Positions 35,000 through 46,229 of a DNA stretch of 64,000 nucleotides are shown piece by piece. Both the position numbers and the translations under genes were made by a program. Origin of the DNA: Larix kaempferi (taxonomy: Eukaryota; Streptophyta; Pinopsida; Pinales; Pinaceae); the NCBI GenBank assembly GCA_027924585.1, contig BSBM01000092.1, positions 11,253,001 to 11,317,000 of the forward strand, given 5' to 3'. Numbering within the stretch: the first letter of the stretch is position 1; each line of letters opens with the position of its first letter. The notes beneath the pieces are model-generated. The model was not told the origin of the DNA. It saw only the letters and a program-made list of their open reading frames with translations, and did no database searches.

Positions 35000-35745
35000 G
35001 AATTTGAGATGATGTCATATAATGTCATTAGGTCTACTTACATAGACGTGTCTTTTGTAGAGTGGTACACATGGATTCCAATTCATATATGGGACTTAAT
35101 CATCAAATGATGGAATTAAATCACACTGCTTTCTCAATGAAAACCACCATTGTTAATGGCGCCAGGGCAGAAGTCGGAAATGAGGAATAATGATGCCAGT
35201 CCACAGTCAAGTTCAGATAGAAAAATATATTTGGAATGGATACACATTGTCATTCACCATCATCGTTTTAGTCAAAATGTATCACATAATAGCTATCATG
35301 TCCATACCGATATTGTTGAGTAATTTTATTTATTCACCTATTATCTTCATGATAAGTTATCTTCTTCCATTTGGTATGTATAAGGCCATGGACATGGAAT
35401 ATTTTTCCTCTTTATCCAACTAACAATTATTAATAGTTACAAGGGACATGGAGTTTTTAGAATTGTCAAACTAATGTTAGTAAATTATCTTAATCTACCA
35501 TGCATGCATGTGGTCATCTAATTGTGCATTGTTTTCTAGTTTTAAAAGTTATAATTTTTAAAGAAACATCATCAAGATCATCATATCATCTCTAAGAGGG
35601 GATAAAGAGATGTAAACATGCATGGAAATTGATGATGATGAGTAGAAGCCCCAAAGCAACAAAAAGGCAAGAACTGAAGGGGAACAAGAGGTAGAGAAAA
35701 CAATGGTGGAAAAAAGAAGAGAGTGATGAGCTCCCAAAATAATTA
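35000..35745. other. Spacer right of the 194-bp array
   Basis: No recognisable gene. A 77-codon plus-strand frame (35190-35423) is hydrophobic but shows no family motif. Confidence 0.4.
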
Positions 35746-36290
35746 GCTAATATTTTGGAGAAACCACCAATCAGGAAGGATGTGCCACCTATTATAGTTA
35801 CCCATTATCCCTCCCTAGATTTTCAGGTGCCTCAGATGCACCAAGCCCCCCCTTATGCATGACCAACATAGGTAAAACCGAATCTTCAAACTAAATACAT
35901 GAACATAAGACAAAGAAATATGAATATGGTTAAAGATATTAGAGGAGAGGTGGGATCCCAAGAGAAGAGGTTTGTAACTGTGGCAGATAACAAAGACGAT
36001 ACCCTAAGGACGGTGGTCCTAGAACCTAGGACCCCATTCCTGTGTGTTTAAGTGATTGGAGAGCAAATGAATATATAGTGGAATTCAAGCATTTCAATAA
36101 GCTGGATAAAGTAGACTTTTACAAGCAAACTAGTGACATGATATGCAAGAATGTATCACACTCTATTGCCAATAAAAATAAGTTGAGGACAACATTGCAA
36201 AAGTTTGAGATACTTTTAAAGGCAGAAAGGGTGAGAAAGGGTAACTGTCAAAGCAAAGCAGTTGAATATCAGAGAGCTAGAGAGTAAGAT
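35746..36290 (+). pseudogene. Coiled-coil gene fragment A (paralogue of the 58.8 kb locus)
   Basis: In one plus-strand frame, 35750-36030 reads a Pro-rich, protein-like stretch (KPPIRKDVPPIIVTHYPSLD, then QVPQMHQAPP and later KRFVTVADNKDD). After a frame change at about 36035, the 82-codon frame 36042-36287 continues with ANEYIVEFKHFNKLDKVDFY, KQTSDMIC and LRTTLQKFEILLKAE. The second part matches the minus strand at 58770-58960 in both DNA and inferred peptide, so it is a genuine coding remnant of a multi-copy family. The function is unknown. Confidence 0.5.
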
Positions 36291-37250
36291 TGTAGATTTC
36301 GGATTGGATCCAACAAAAACCTCTCACTCCAAGTCTCTCCTGCACCTTATTTGAACTACTCAATTATTCCTTTAAACATCTTTACCTATGCTTCCATTAA
36401 GTGCATGAGATTTGGGGTCAAGACACCTCATATATATTTTTTGTTCTATTTGTTAATGTTTGAATTATTTTCTTTTGTTCCATCTGTTAATGTCTGAATG
36501 CATATCAAAAAAATCCTCTGAAGTAAGCTTTTGTATCAAATATTCCTCCAATAGTTATCACATTTGAGATTTGTTAAAGAAGATCAAATCTACATCTCAT
36601 ATCAACCGATTAATATCTAAATCATTAATATTGAGCCTCGCTGTGCCCTGGGTTTCCTAAATTCAGCCTAAGACATATCAGGGGTTGAAACATACTATTT
36701 CTGGAAGCTATAAACAAAAATATTTACATTAAAACATGGAATCATGTGAACCTCTTATGACGCAGAGGTTCCAAAAAATTTAAGCTAGTTTACAAGCATA
36801 GATGCGCTGGTATGGAAAAATAAACATGCATAAAAGAACACATACAACCAAATAGTGAAAAATGATCATGTAATATTTACATTATATTCATTCGATAAAT
36901 TTCATGAGGGTTGCAGCTGAACCAAACAACAAGATAAATCAGTTGAACTGTCTTTAATCCCAATTATACAAAATGAATGGAAGAAAATTTTCAAAATAGG
37001 TCAGTCTAATACTATCATTCCTTACTTCCATTATTCTACTATCCCTCTAAAAGTACAACCCTTACAAAATATTGCCTATACAAAATGAGCAAAAGGGAAT
37101 TTGCAAAATAGGACAGAGTCCTCCCCTTCTATTCTTATACTGTCCATAGAATACTAGAACTAACAGACAAGGAAAACTAACAGAAAACGAAAAACTAAAA
37201 ATGATCCTGAAAATAGAAAGAAGAAAGCTTGGTGGGTGTGTCACGTGGTT
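36291..37250. other. Spacer
   Basis: Non-coding AT-rich sequence. The 60-codon minus frame at 37062-37244 is hydrophobic and low-complexity and is not treated as a gene. Confidence 0.4.
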
Positions 37251-37253
37251 ACC

Positions 37254-37838
37254 TCAATCAATATCCATTGATTTTTCCCTTGAGGGAGGCCTGTCAGCTG
37301 GAGGGGATTGTCTAGATCCTACCGAAGTCAATGGGATCCTATCAGAGTCATGTTGAGCTTGGATGGCTATGGTGTGTTCGATGAGGAGCGCTTGCAGCCA
37401 TTTAGTCAGTTCGTCATTATTTCCTGTTAAATTGCTGTCGATGTTGCAGGTCATTTGTTCACTCTGGGATGCTAACTTGATGTCTATGTTGTCCCCAATT
37501 CTCTTCTCCATGGATTCCAAGTCATGTTTTTCGCATTTTCCCTCGAGATTCTGTCGAAGTTCTTCTATCTGCTTTTCCAACTCCTCCACTCTTCGACTAT
37601 TCCCATCACTGCCGCTAGTACACCCAACAGGGTCACGACTCCCACCATCTGCCATTATATTATAATGAGATAGGCCTGAATAAATTGAGTAATAAAGTTT
37701 CTTGTATGGGGGCTCACCACTGCGAATAAATTTGGTTAGAATCCACTGCCTGCCCTTATCTGAACCTTTAATACCCAAACGAGGAAGAGGGCCAATAAAG
37801 GGAAAAATCGTCGAAGCCAAAGCTACGTTAGACAACAT
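37254..37838 (-). CDS. Hypothetical protein with central coiled coil, 194 residues from ATG
   Basis: This is one of the few long uninterrupted frames without transposon motifs. The first ATG is at 37838 (a TTG lies upstream at 37847); a second in-frame ATG at 37655 begins MADGGSRDP and could be the true start. Residues about 70-100 (RRVEELEKQIEELRQNLEGK) form a clear heptad-type coiled coil, followed by a second helical segment. The C-terminus is Pro/Arg/Asp-rich (SPPADRPPSREKSMDID). Coiled-coil N-termini followed by a polar tail are also seen in retrotransposon Gag proteins, and with no pol next door both a small host gene and a Gag remnant remain possible. Confidence 0.4.
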   Translation of the reverse strand: MLSNVALASTIFPFIGPLPRLGIKGSDKGRQWILTKFIRSGEPPYKKLYYSIYSGLSHYNIMADGGSRDPVGCTSGSDGNSRRVEELEKQIEELRQNLEGKCEKHDLESMEKRIGDNIDIKLASQSEQMTCNIDSNLTGNNDELTKWLQALLIEHTIAIQAQHDSDRIPLTSVGSRQSPPADRPPSREKSMDID

Positions 37839-37847
37839 TTTAGACAA

Positions 37848-38420
37848 GCACCAAGGAATAGGGGCATATCTGATTTAAAAGGCTAGCACTAGTGAAAACA
37901 AATACAAAACTTGAACCCTTGGATATGAAGAAATATCAAGCACCTCCGAAAATGAATTTGAAAGTACTTGAAAGAGGGGGTATATCAGATTATGCGCGAG
38001 AGTCCTTACCCTCACTGACCTTTGGATGGAAGGATGGGACATATTCACTGCTAGGGTTCACGCATATAATCATAATGTGATCGTGAACGACAATTACAAC
38101 TCTAGACTAAAATTCGTGCTCTGAAGGTACCCACCTGCACGAAATTGCGATTTGATCAACTAAAATATGCAATTTTACCAATTTTTAGTTCGATGGATTC
38201 AACATAATGGCTAGAAATTAGGTTTTCTGTGATGGTCATATTTTGGAGTCAAGCAAGCATGTTAACACGCACATCGATATTGGATGCACGCTCATAGCAT
38301 ATAATTAAAAAAAACACAACATTCATAATAATAAACATAGAATAACCAAAATAATTATAACTTAAAAATTTAAACTTACAGAATTAACTTAAATCATTAA
38401 AAAAATTAAAAAATTACATA
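37848..38420. other. Spacer
   Basis: A 62-codon plus-strand frame at 37892-38080 (MKKYQAPPKMNLKVLERGGI) has protein-like composition but no recognisable family. The rest is AT-rich and non-coding. Confidence 0.3.
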
Positions 38421-38421
38421 A

Positions 38422-38920
38422 TTAAAGTAGTAAACATTCATATATTAGAAAAATCATGGTTCTAAGGATATATGACTGCAATTTACAGAGATTGGTAAGA
38501 CCAAGTTCAAGAAATATGATTATTTGGAGATTTATCATTTCTATATGGCAATTCCTGACCATTAACATCAAGAAACAACCAGTATCCAATTTAAAATAGA
38601 CATTGCTTTTCTTTACCCATTCTACCCTTTTAAGAATTCCAAAGCATGAAAATTCAAATTCCCATCTTGCAATTTCACCGGGATAAATTAGAGAGAGACG
38701 AGAGCAGTACCTGGAAATGGAGATGTCCAAGCATCTCAACAATTTCACTTTCTTCAATTCCAAATATGAATCGGAGATATCGTACCTGGTTTCAATTGAA
38801 AAGTACCTTGGATCGACTATATGCCTCAACAATATACACAAGCAACCAACCACTTTTAAACATGAAGTCCTCCCCGGGGATTCAAAACTGCCCCGACATT
38901 ATTGAAGATCCCGAATAGAA
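38422..38920. other. Overlapping unassigned ORFs on both strands
   Basis: The minus strand has 143 open codons (38422-38853; contains CLDISISRYCSRLSLIYPGE), and the plus strand has a 62-codon frame from an ATG at 38717 (MEMSKHLNNFTFFNSKYESE). They overlap, so at most one is coding. The plus frame has the more protein-like composition. No family assignment is possible. Confidence 0.25.
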
Positions 38921-39587
38921 ATTGATTTTAGAGTGTGCAGGTCAATGACCTTGTTGTGGGTATATTATCTTTTATTGATTGAATAAGTGGGATATTAACA
39001 CATAATTTATTCAGATCTCCTAAGAGGTAATAACCCCATTCAAATTCACACAATCCCACTCCTATATCCCAATAGAGAGATTGAGTACATGAAGGCTATG
39101 AACATTTATTGACTAGACGGTTTCGCCCCTGCGCAGTTGGGGCATAGGCCCTGGCTTCCTCTTGATGGTCGATGAAACTTCACCGGGGCTTGAAGAAGAT
39201 TTTGATGGCAAGGAAAGACACATGCAAGAATTAGGGAAGGTCTAAAGATGTATGAACCTCACGTTAGTGGCTAGACTAATTGGGTGTGAAATTACATTGC
39301 TATATTCATACTCCTATACATTGACCAAAATTTTGAGAAAGTTAGATGACATCATAGTTGTCTCATGGTCACATGGTAGCTAATGAATGGTCCCCAAGGC
39401 ACTTACCTGTCTTTCCAGGGCCCTGCCGCTCTGGTTGCACCCTGTCGGTGTGATGCTAGCAAAGGGGCAGATAAGTGGTTTCGGGGGCACTGGATAATGG
39501 TTTATGACATGAATTCTTACCATCAAATTTATATAGGATACTCTACCCTTTATCAGAATATCTATGTATGTATGTAATAGGCTACTA
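38921..39587. other. Spacer before the 720-bp array
   Basis: No recognised gene. It includes a GC-richer patch at 39120-39220 and 39400-39490 with a short plus-strand frame lacking motifs. Confidence 0.4.
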
Positions 39588-40001
39588 GGACCTTAAAATA
39601 TGTATGTAGGAAAGCTTAGGCATAGAGGGAACGAGACATTCACGCTGCAATAGAAAGACATGAGATCAAGATTGTCTTTCACGGTTGTTCAAAGCTCCAA
39701 CAAATGTTTTTAAATAATTGCACATAATTACAATGAAAGCGACATTAACATGACCATGCGGATGTGACTGTATAAAATTTCGTTGGGATTATTGATAGGA
39801 TGGACGATCATGTGTCACGGCTTGGAGGCGCGAACATGATGCGAGTGCTGCACCAATGACACTACAAGTGTGTAGTGTCTGAACACATTGTGACCACATT
39901 AAGGGTTTGGTATTCTTATTGTAACATTTTATTCTAGCTGGCATGTTTGTCTTTCTCTCAAGGATCAATCTCCCCTACGCCTCCACCTACCCCTAACCTC
40001 C

Positions 40002-40005
<4 letters not shown>

Positions 40006-40040
<35 letters not shown>
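40006..40040. repeat. (CT)n tract of unit 1
   Basis: The CT dinucleotide run in unit 1. Homologous tracts of differing length lie in other units, for example 41441-41475, 42118-42138, 42826-42882 and 43566-43611. Unit 2 (about 40740) has only CTCCCTCC at this place, so the run has expanded or collapsed between units. Confidence 0.9.
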
Positions 40041-40043
<3 letters not shown>

Positions 40044-41434
40044 TGTCCCCCTACGACCCAACCACCCCTACCCTCCCCTCTCGAGCCCTACCACCAAGCC
40101 TCCCTCTCCATGTAGGTAACCCCCCTCCTACAACTTGAGGCCTAGCATGAACACCTTCTCTCCCCCTTCCCCTATAGTAATCTCTGGCCTTATGTATGGC
40201 ATGCTTAAGATTTTAAATTAATAATGCGTGAACAACTGCTTGAAGCTGATATAAGAAGATTGCAATCTAATTGGTTTGATGCTCCTCCGTCTGATCCCTC
40301 TATAATAGGACCTTAAAATATGTATGTAGGAAAGCTTAGGCATGTGACCTTAAAATATTTAAGAGGGAATGAGACATTCACGCTGCAATAGCAAGACATG
40401 AGATCAAGATCATCTTGCATGGTTGTTCCTGAATTCAACAATTATTTGTAAGTAATTGCACATAATTACAATGAAAGAAACATTAACATGACTGTGAGTA
40501 GGTGATTGTATAAAATTTCATTGAGATTATTGATAGGATGGATGATCTTCTGTCACGTCTTGGAGGCGTGGCCATGACGAGAGTGCTGCACTAATGACAC
40601 TTAAAGTGTGCAATGTCCAAACATATTGTCACCACATTAAGGGTTTGGTATTCTTATTGTAACATTTTATTCTAGCTGTCCTTTTTGTCTCTCTCTCAAG
40701 GATCAGTCTCCCCTGTGCCTCCACCGACCCCTAACCCCCACCCCTCTCCCTCCTTCTTCGTTTCCCCCCTACCACACCTCCCCTCTCCCCTCTCGAGCCC
40801 TACCACCAAGCCTCCCTCTCCATCCAAGTAACCCCACTCCTACAACTCGAGGCCTAGCTTGACCACCTGCTCTCCCCTTTCCCCTATAGTAACCTTTGGC
40901 CTTATGTATGGCATGCTTAAGATTTTAAATTAATAATGGATGAAAAATTGCTCGTAGCTGTTATAAGAATCTTGCAATCTAATTGGTTTGATGCTCCTCT
41001 GTTTGATCCCTCTATACTAGGACCTTAAAATATGTATGTAGGCAAGCTTAGGCATAGAGGGAACAAGACATTCACGTTGCAATAGTAAGACATGAGATCA
41101 GGATTGTCTTGCACGGTTGTTCCTGACTCCAACAACTACTTGTAAATAATTGGACATAATTACAATGAAAGCGACATTAGCATGATCGTGGGGAGGTGGC
41201 TGTGTAAAACATCATCGAGATTATTGACAGGGTGGAAGAACATGTGTCACGGATTGGTGGTGCGAACATGACGAGAGTGATGCACCAATGACACTTCAAG
41301 TGTGCAATGTCCAAACATATTGTGACCACATTAAGGGTTTGGTATTATTATTGTAAAATTTTATTCTAGCTGTCCTTTTTGTCTTTCTCTCAAGGATCAG
41401 TCTCCCCTATGTATCCACCTACCCCTAGACCCTA

Positions 41435-41478
<44 letters not shown>

Positions 41479-42822
41479 TTGTCTCCCTACCACCCACCCC
41501 CCGTCCTCTCCCCTATCGAGCCCTACCACTAAGCCTTCCTCTTCATCCAAGTAACCCCACTCCTACAACTCAAGGACTAGAATGACCACCCACTGTCCCC
41601 TTTCCCCTATAGTAACCTTTAGCTTTATGTATGGCATGCTTAAGATTTTAAATTAATAATGCATGAACAACTACTCAAAGATGCTATAAGAATCTTGCAA
41701 TCTAATTGGTTTGATGCTCCTCCATTTGATCCCTCTATACTAGGGCCTTAAAATATGTATGTACACAAGCTTAGGCATAGAGGGCACGAGACATTCATGT
41801 TGCAATAGCAAGACATGAGATCAATATTGTCTTGCATGGCTATTCCTGACTCCAACAACTGCTTGTAAATAATTTCATATAATTACAATGAAAGTGACAA
41901 TAACATGACCGTGTGGAGGTGACTGTATAAAATTTCGTCTATATTATTGATAGGATGGACGATCACGTGTCACAGCTTGGAGGGGCGTGTCCTAACATAC
42001 TGTGACCACATTAAGGGTTTGGTATTCTTATTGTAATATTTTATTCTAGCTGTCCTGTTTGTTTCTCTCTCAAGGAGCAGTCTCCCTTGCACCTCCATCT
42101 ACCCCTAAAACTCACCCCACTCTCTCTCTCTCTCTCTTCGTTGTACCCCTACCGCTCACCCCCCATTCTCTCCCCCTTTTGATCCCTACCACCAAACCTC
42201 CCTCTCCATCCAGGTAACCCCCCTCTCACAACCAAAATCCTAGCATGACTACCCACTCTCCCCCTTCCCCTATAGTAACCTTTGGCCTTATGTATGGCAT
42301 GCTTAAGATTTTTAATTAATAATGTGTGAACAACTACTTGAAGCTTCTATAAGAAGTTTGCAATCTAATTGGTTTGATGCTCCTCTATTTTATCCCTCTA
42401 GACTAGGACCTTAAAATATGTATGTAGGTAAGCTTAGGCATAGAGAGTATGGGACATTCATGCTGCAATATAAAGACATGAGATCAAGATCATATTGCAT
42501 GGTTGTTCCCGACTCCAACAATTGTTTGCAAATAATTGCACATAATTACAATGAAAGTGACATTAACATGACCATGCAGAGGTTACTCTATAAAATGTTT
42601 TTGGGATTATTGATAGGATGGACGATCATGTGTCACTTCTTAGAGGTGTGGACATGACGAGAGTGCTACATGAATGACACTTCAACTATGCAATGTATGA
42701 ACATACCGTGACAACATTAAGGGTTTGGTATTCTTATTGCAACATTTTATTCTAGCTGTCTTGTTTTTTTTTTTTCTCTCAAGGACCATTCTCCCTGTGC
42801 CTCCACCTACCCCTAACCCCCA

Positions 42823-42885
<63 letters not shown>

Positions 42886-43563
42886 GTCCCCCTACCACCC
42901 ACCCCCCCTCCCCTCCCCTCTCGAGCCCTACAACCAAGCCTCCCTCTCCATCCAGGTAACCCATCTACTACAACTCGAGGCCTACCATGACCACCCGCTC
43001 TCCCCCTTCCCCTATAGTAACCTCTGGCCTTATGTATGGCATGCTTAAGATTTTAAATTAATAATGTGTGAACAAATGCTTGAAGCCGCTATAAGAAACT
43101 TGCAATCTAATTGGTTTGATGATCCTCCGTCTGATCCCTCTATATTAGGACCTTAAAATATGTATGTAGGAAAGCTTATGCATAGAGGGCACGAGATATT
43201 CACGTTGCAATAGAAAGACATGAGATCAAGATCATATTGCATGGTTGTTCCCAACTCCAACAACTGTTTGTAAATAATTGCACAAAATTAAAATGAAAGT
43301 GACATTATCATGACCATGTGGAGGTGACTATATAAAACATTGTCGGGATTATTGATAGGATGGACGATCATGTGTCACGTCTTGGAGGCGTAGACATGAT
43401 GAGAGTGATACACCAATGACACTTCAAGTGTGCAGTTTCTGAACATACTATGACCACATTAGGGGTTTGGTATTCTTATTGTAACATTTTATTCTAGCTA
43501 ACATGTTTGTCTCTCTCTCAAGGACCAATCTCCCCTCTGCCTCTACCTACCCCTAACCCCCAA

Positions 43564-43615
<52 letters not shown>

Positions 43616-44184
43616 TGTCCCCCTGCCACCCCCCCTCCCCTCCCCTCTCGATCCCTAAAACCAAGCTTCCCTCTCCATCCAGGTAACCCCCCTCCTACAA
43701 ATCAAGGCCTAGCATGACCAGCCTATCTCCTCGTTATCCTATAGTAACCTATGGCCTTATGTATGGCGTGCTTAACATTTCAAATTAATAATGTGTGAAA
43801 AACTGCTCGAATTTGTTATAATAATCTTGCAATCTAATTGGTTTGATACTCCTCCGTCCAATCCCTCTATACCAGGACCTTAAAATATGCATGTAGGAAA
43901 GCTTAGTCATAGAGGGCATGGGACATTAACGCTACAATAGAAAGACATGAGATCAAGATCGTCTTGCACGGTTGTTTCTGACTCCAGAAACTATTTGTAA
44001 ATATTGCACATAATTGCATTGAAAGTGACATTAACATGACCCTGGGGAGGTGTTTGTATAAAACGTTGTCAGGATCACTGATAGTATGGATGATCATGTG
44101 TCACAACTTGGATGTGCGGACATGATGAGAGTGTTTCACCAATGACACTTCAAGTGTGCAATGTCCGAAGATATTGTGACCACA

Positions 44185-44515
44185 TTGTGTGCAATGTCTT
44201 CATATGGTGTCCAATATTCAAGCAGTAGTTGTTCTATGTTAAAATCTACAAAAGAATTTGGGTTGTACTATCATACGTCTTTATTTGTAAAAAATTCGTA
44301 AGAAACCTATGAAGTTTGTTAGTGTTCAGTTTGGGTGTGTTAGGGTTGAGCTAAAGTAGTTTTGGACAAGTTTGAGCAGGTTAGGAGGTGTTTCTAAAAT
44401 TTCGAACCTATGGGGTTTTAGTAAAACATTTGAACTATTTTCTCTCTCCGAGGTCAAGGTCGAGCTAATATCTTTGATTTTTTTAATTGGGGATATTACA
44501 ATCCCCCACCCCTCT
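44185..44515. other. Foreign segment in the seventh unit of the macrosatellite
   Basis: Where the other units read CATTAAGGGTTTGGTATTC up to the C-rich tract, this unit has about 300 bp of unrelated sequence. It begins near TGTGTGCAATGTCTTCATAT and ends TTAATTGGGGATATTACAAT before returning to the CCCCCACCCC tract. This explains the 914-bp spacing. There are no clear terminal repeats; it may be a recombination product or a short insertion. Confidence 0.6.
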
Positions 44516-45311
44516 CTCTCTCTCTCTCTTCTCTTCCCCCCTGCCACCCCCCCACCCCCTCTCTCTCCCTACCACTTAGCCTCCCTCTCTTCCTATGTAA
44601 CCCCCCTCCTACAACTCGAGGCATAGCATGACCCCCTGCTCTCCCCCTTCCCCTATAGTAATCTTCGACCTTATGTATGGCATGCTTAATATTTTAAATT
44701 AATAATGTGTGAACAAATGCTCAACGCTGCTATAATAAGTTTGCAATCTAATTGGTTTGATGCTCCTCCATTTGATCCCTCTATACTAGTACCTTCAAAT
44801 ATGTATTTAGGAAAACTTAGGCATCGAAGGCTTGGTACATTCACACTGCAGTAGCAAGACATGATATCAAGGTCATCTTACATGCTTGTTCCCGACTCCA
44901 ACATTTTTTTCTAAATTGCATAGAATTAAAATGAAAGCGACATTAAGAAGATTGTTTGGAGGTGATTCTATAAAACATCATCAGAATTAGTGATAGGATG
45001 GATGATCATGTGTCTCGGTTTGGAGGAATAGACATGATGAGAGTGTTGCACCATGACACTTCAAGTGTGACCAAAAATATTATTATGACAACATTAAGGG
45101 TTTATTATTATTATTGTAACATTTTACTCTAGTTGTTATTTTTGTTTCTCTCTCCAGGATCGGTCTCCCCTATGCCTCCACCTACCACTAACCCCCAACC
45201 CCATCTCCCTTTGTGCTTACACCTGTTATTACATGTTGAGGTTGATGTCCTTAGGAAATGGGGTGTTATATTTTTACTCTCGTTTCATAAACTTATTTTA
45301 CAAAATTGCAG

Positions 45312-45995
45312 GGTAAGTTGTAGTGGTTTGATCTGACTGTTGTTTCAAAATTTGATCAATGACACGTGTTGAATTTTGTAGCCATTTGTAGGCATGTTTT
45401 AACAATGTAGACATCCTCCGAAATGAACACATTGGTGACACTTGTCAAAAATCGAATGCTTCATAGCTATAGGAAAAAGGTTGCAAAAGATGTTTTTTTA
45501 TCTCCCTAAACGATTTATGAAACTTGCCGGTAAAAAGGAAGAGTCACATTGAAGGACAGGTCGGTGTTTTAATTCTCGTAGTTTTGTCCGAATAAGAAAA
45601 GGACACGTCGAAAGGTTTGGTAAAAATTTTAATTTCAAATTGTATTGATTGGTAAGGTGTAATGGTTGGATCTAACCGTCGCTTCAAAATTTTACCAAAG
45701 AAATGCATTTTATTTTAGAGCTTTTCCTGGGCGTGCTTTAACAATGCACACATCCTCATAAATGAATACGATGGTGACACTTGCCGCAAATCATACAATT
45801 CCGAGCTATAGGAAATGCTTGTGAATTTTTTTTTTCTTCCTCTTAAACCACTTATGAAACCCGCCTGTAAAAAGGGGCTATCGCATTAAAGTACGGGTAA
45901 ACAGTCTTGTCGGTCATTGATTGCCGCACTTTGATCCGAATAAGAAAAGGAAACGTTGGAAGGTTTTGGTAAAGATTTTAATTTCAAATTTGAAA
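45312..45995. repeat. 339-bp tandem duplication upstream of the coiled-coil pseudogene
   Basis: Copies start at 45312 (GGTAAGTTGTAGTGGTTTGA) and 45651 (GGTAAGGTGTAATGGTTGGA). Shared blocks are GCTTCAAAAT-like sequence, TTTAACAATG, CACATCCTC, GGTGACACTTG, GAGCTATAGGAAA, TTATGAAAC-TGCC, CCGAATAAGAAAAGGA and TTTTAATTTCAAAT. The copies are clearly diverged. They sit between the macrosatellite and the leader of the pseudogene at 46230, so they could be a duplicated promoter or leader. Confidence 0.8.
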
Positions 45996-46229
45996 ATTTG
46001 TTTTTACACTACATACCTAGAATGTTTCTAATTCTTTTTTTTTCCCGAAGATCGAAGTTCTGTTCGCGTAGAGAGAAGATAACCAACGGGTGAATCACTG
46101 GATTCCTTTTGAAATTTCATCGTGACAATACTGGTCAACTTTCTCTACCTCAAACACACTTTTCTTTAAAGAGAAAGTAAATATCAAAGGTCACAATTCT
46201 GAGTTTCAGTAATTAAATTACCTAGTAAA

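Larger units (their letters stand above)
39588..45215. repeat. Eight-unit ~720-bp macrosatellite with internal CT tracts
   Basis: The unit start AGGACCTTAAAATATGTATG (or a close variant) is found at 39588, 40308, 41019, 41742, 42405, 43147, 43874 and 44788. The spacings are 720, 711, 723, 663, 742, 727 and 914 bp; the last unit is partial. Each unit continues in the same order: ACATGAGATCAAGAT, AATTGCACATAATTACAATG, GATTATTGATAGGATGGA, CATTAAGGGTTTGGTATTCT, a C-rich tract, a CT dinucleotide run of very variable length, TCGAGCCCTACCACCAAG, and TATGTATGGCATGCTTAAGA. ORFs reported in the region come from the C-rich and CT tracts and are not genes. Confidence 0.95.

Noticed and set aside
39947-43048. 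Pro/Ser/Leu-rich ORFs (SLSLSLSL, PPTPNP)
   Set aside because: They are translations of the C-rich and CT tracts of the macrosatellite and change length with the CT run.
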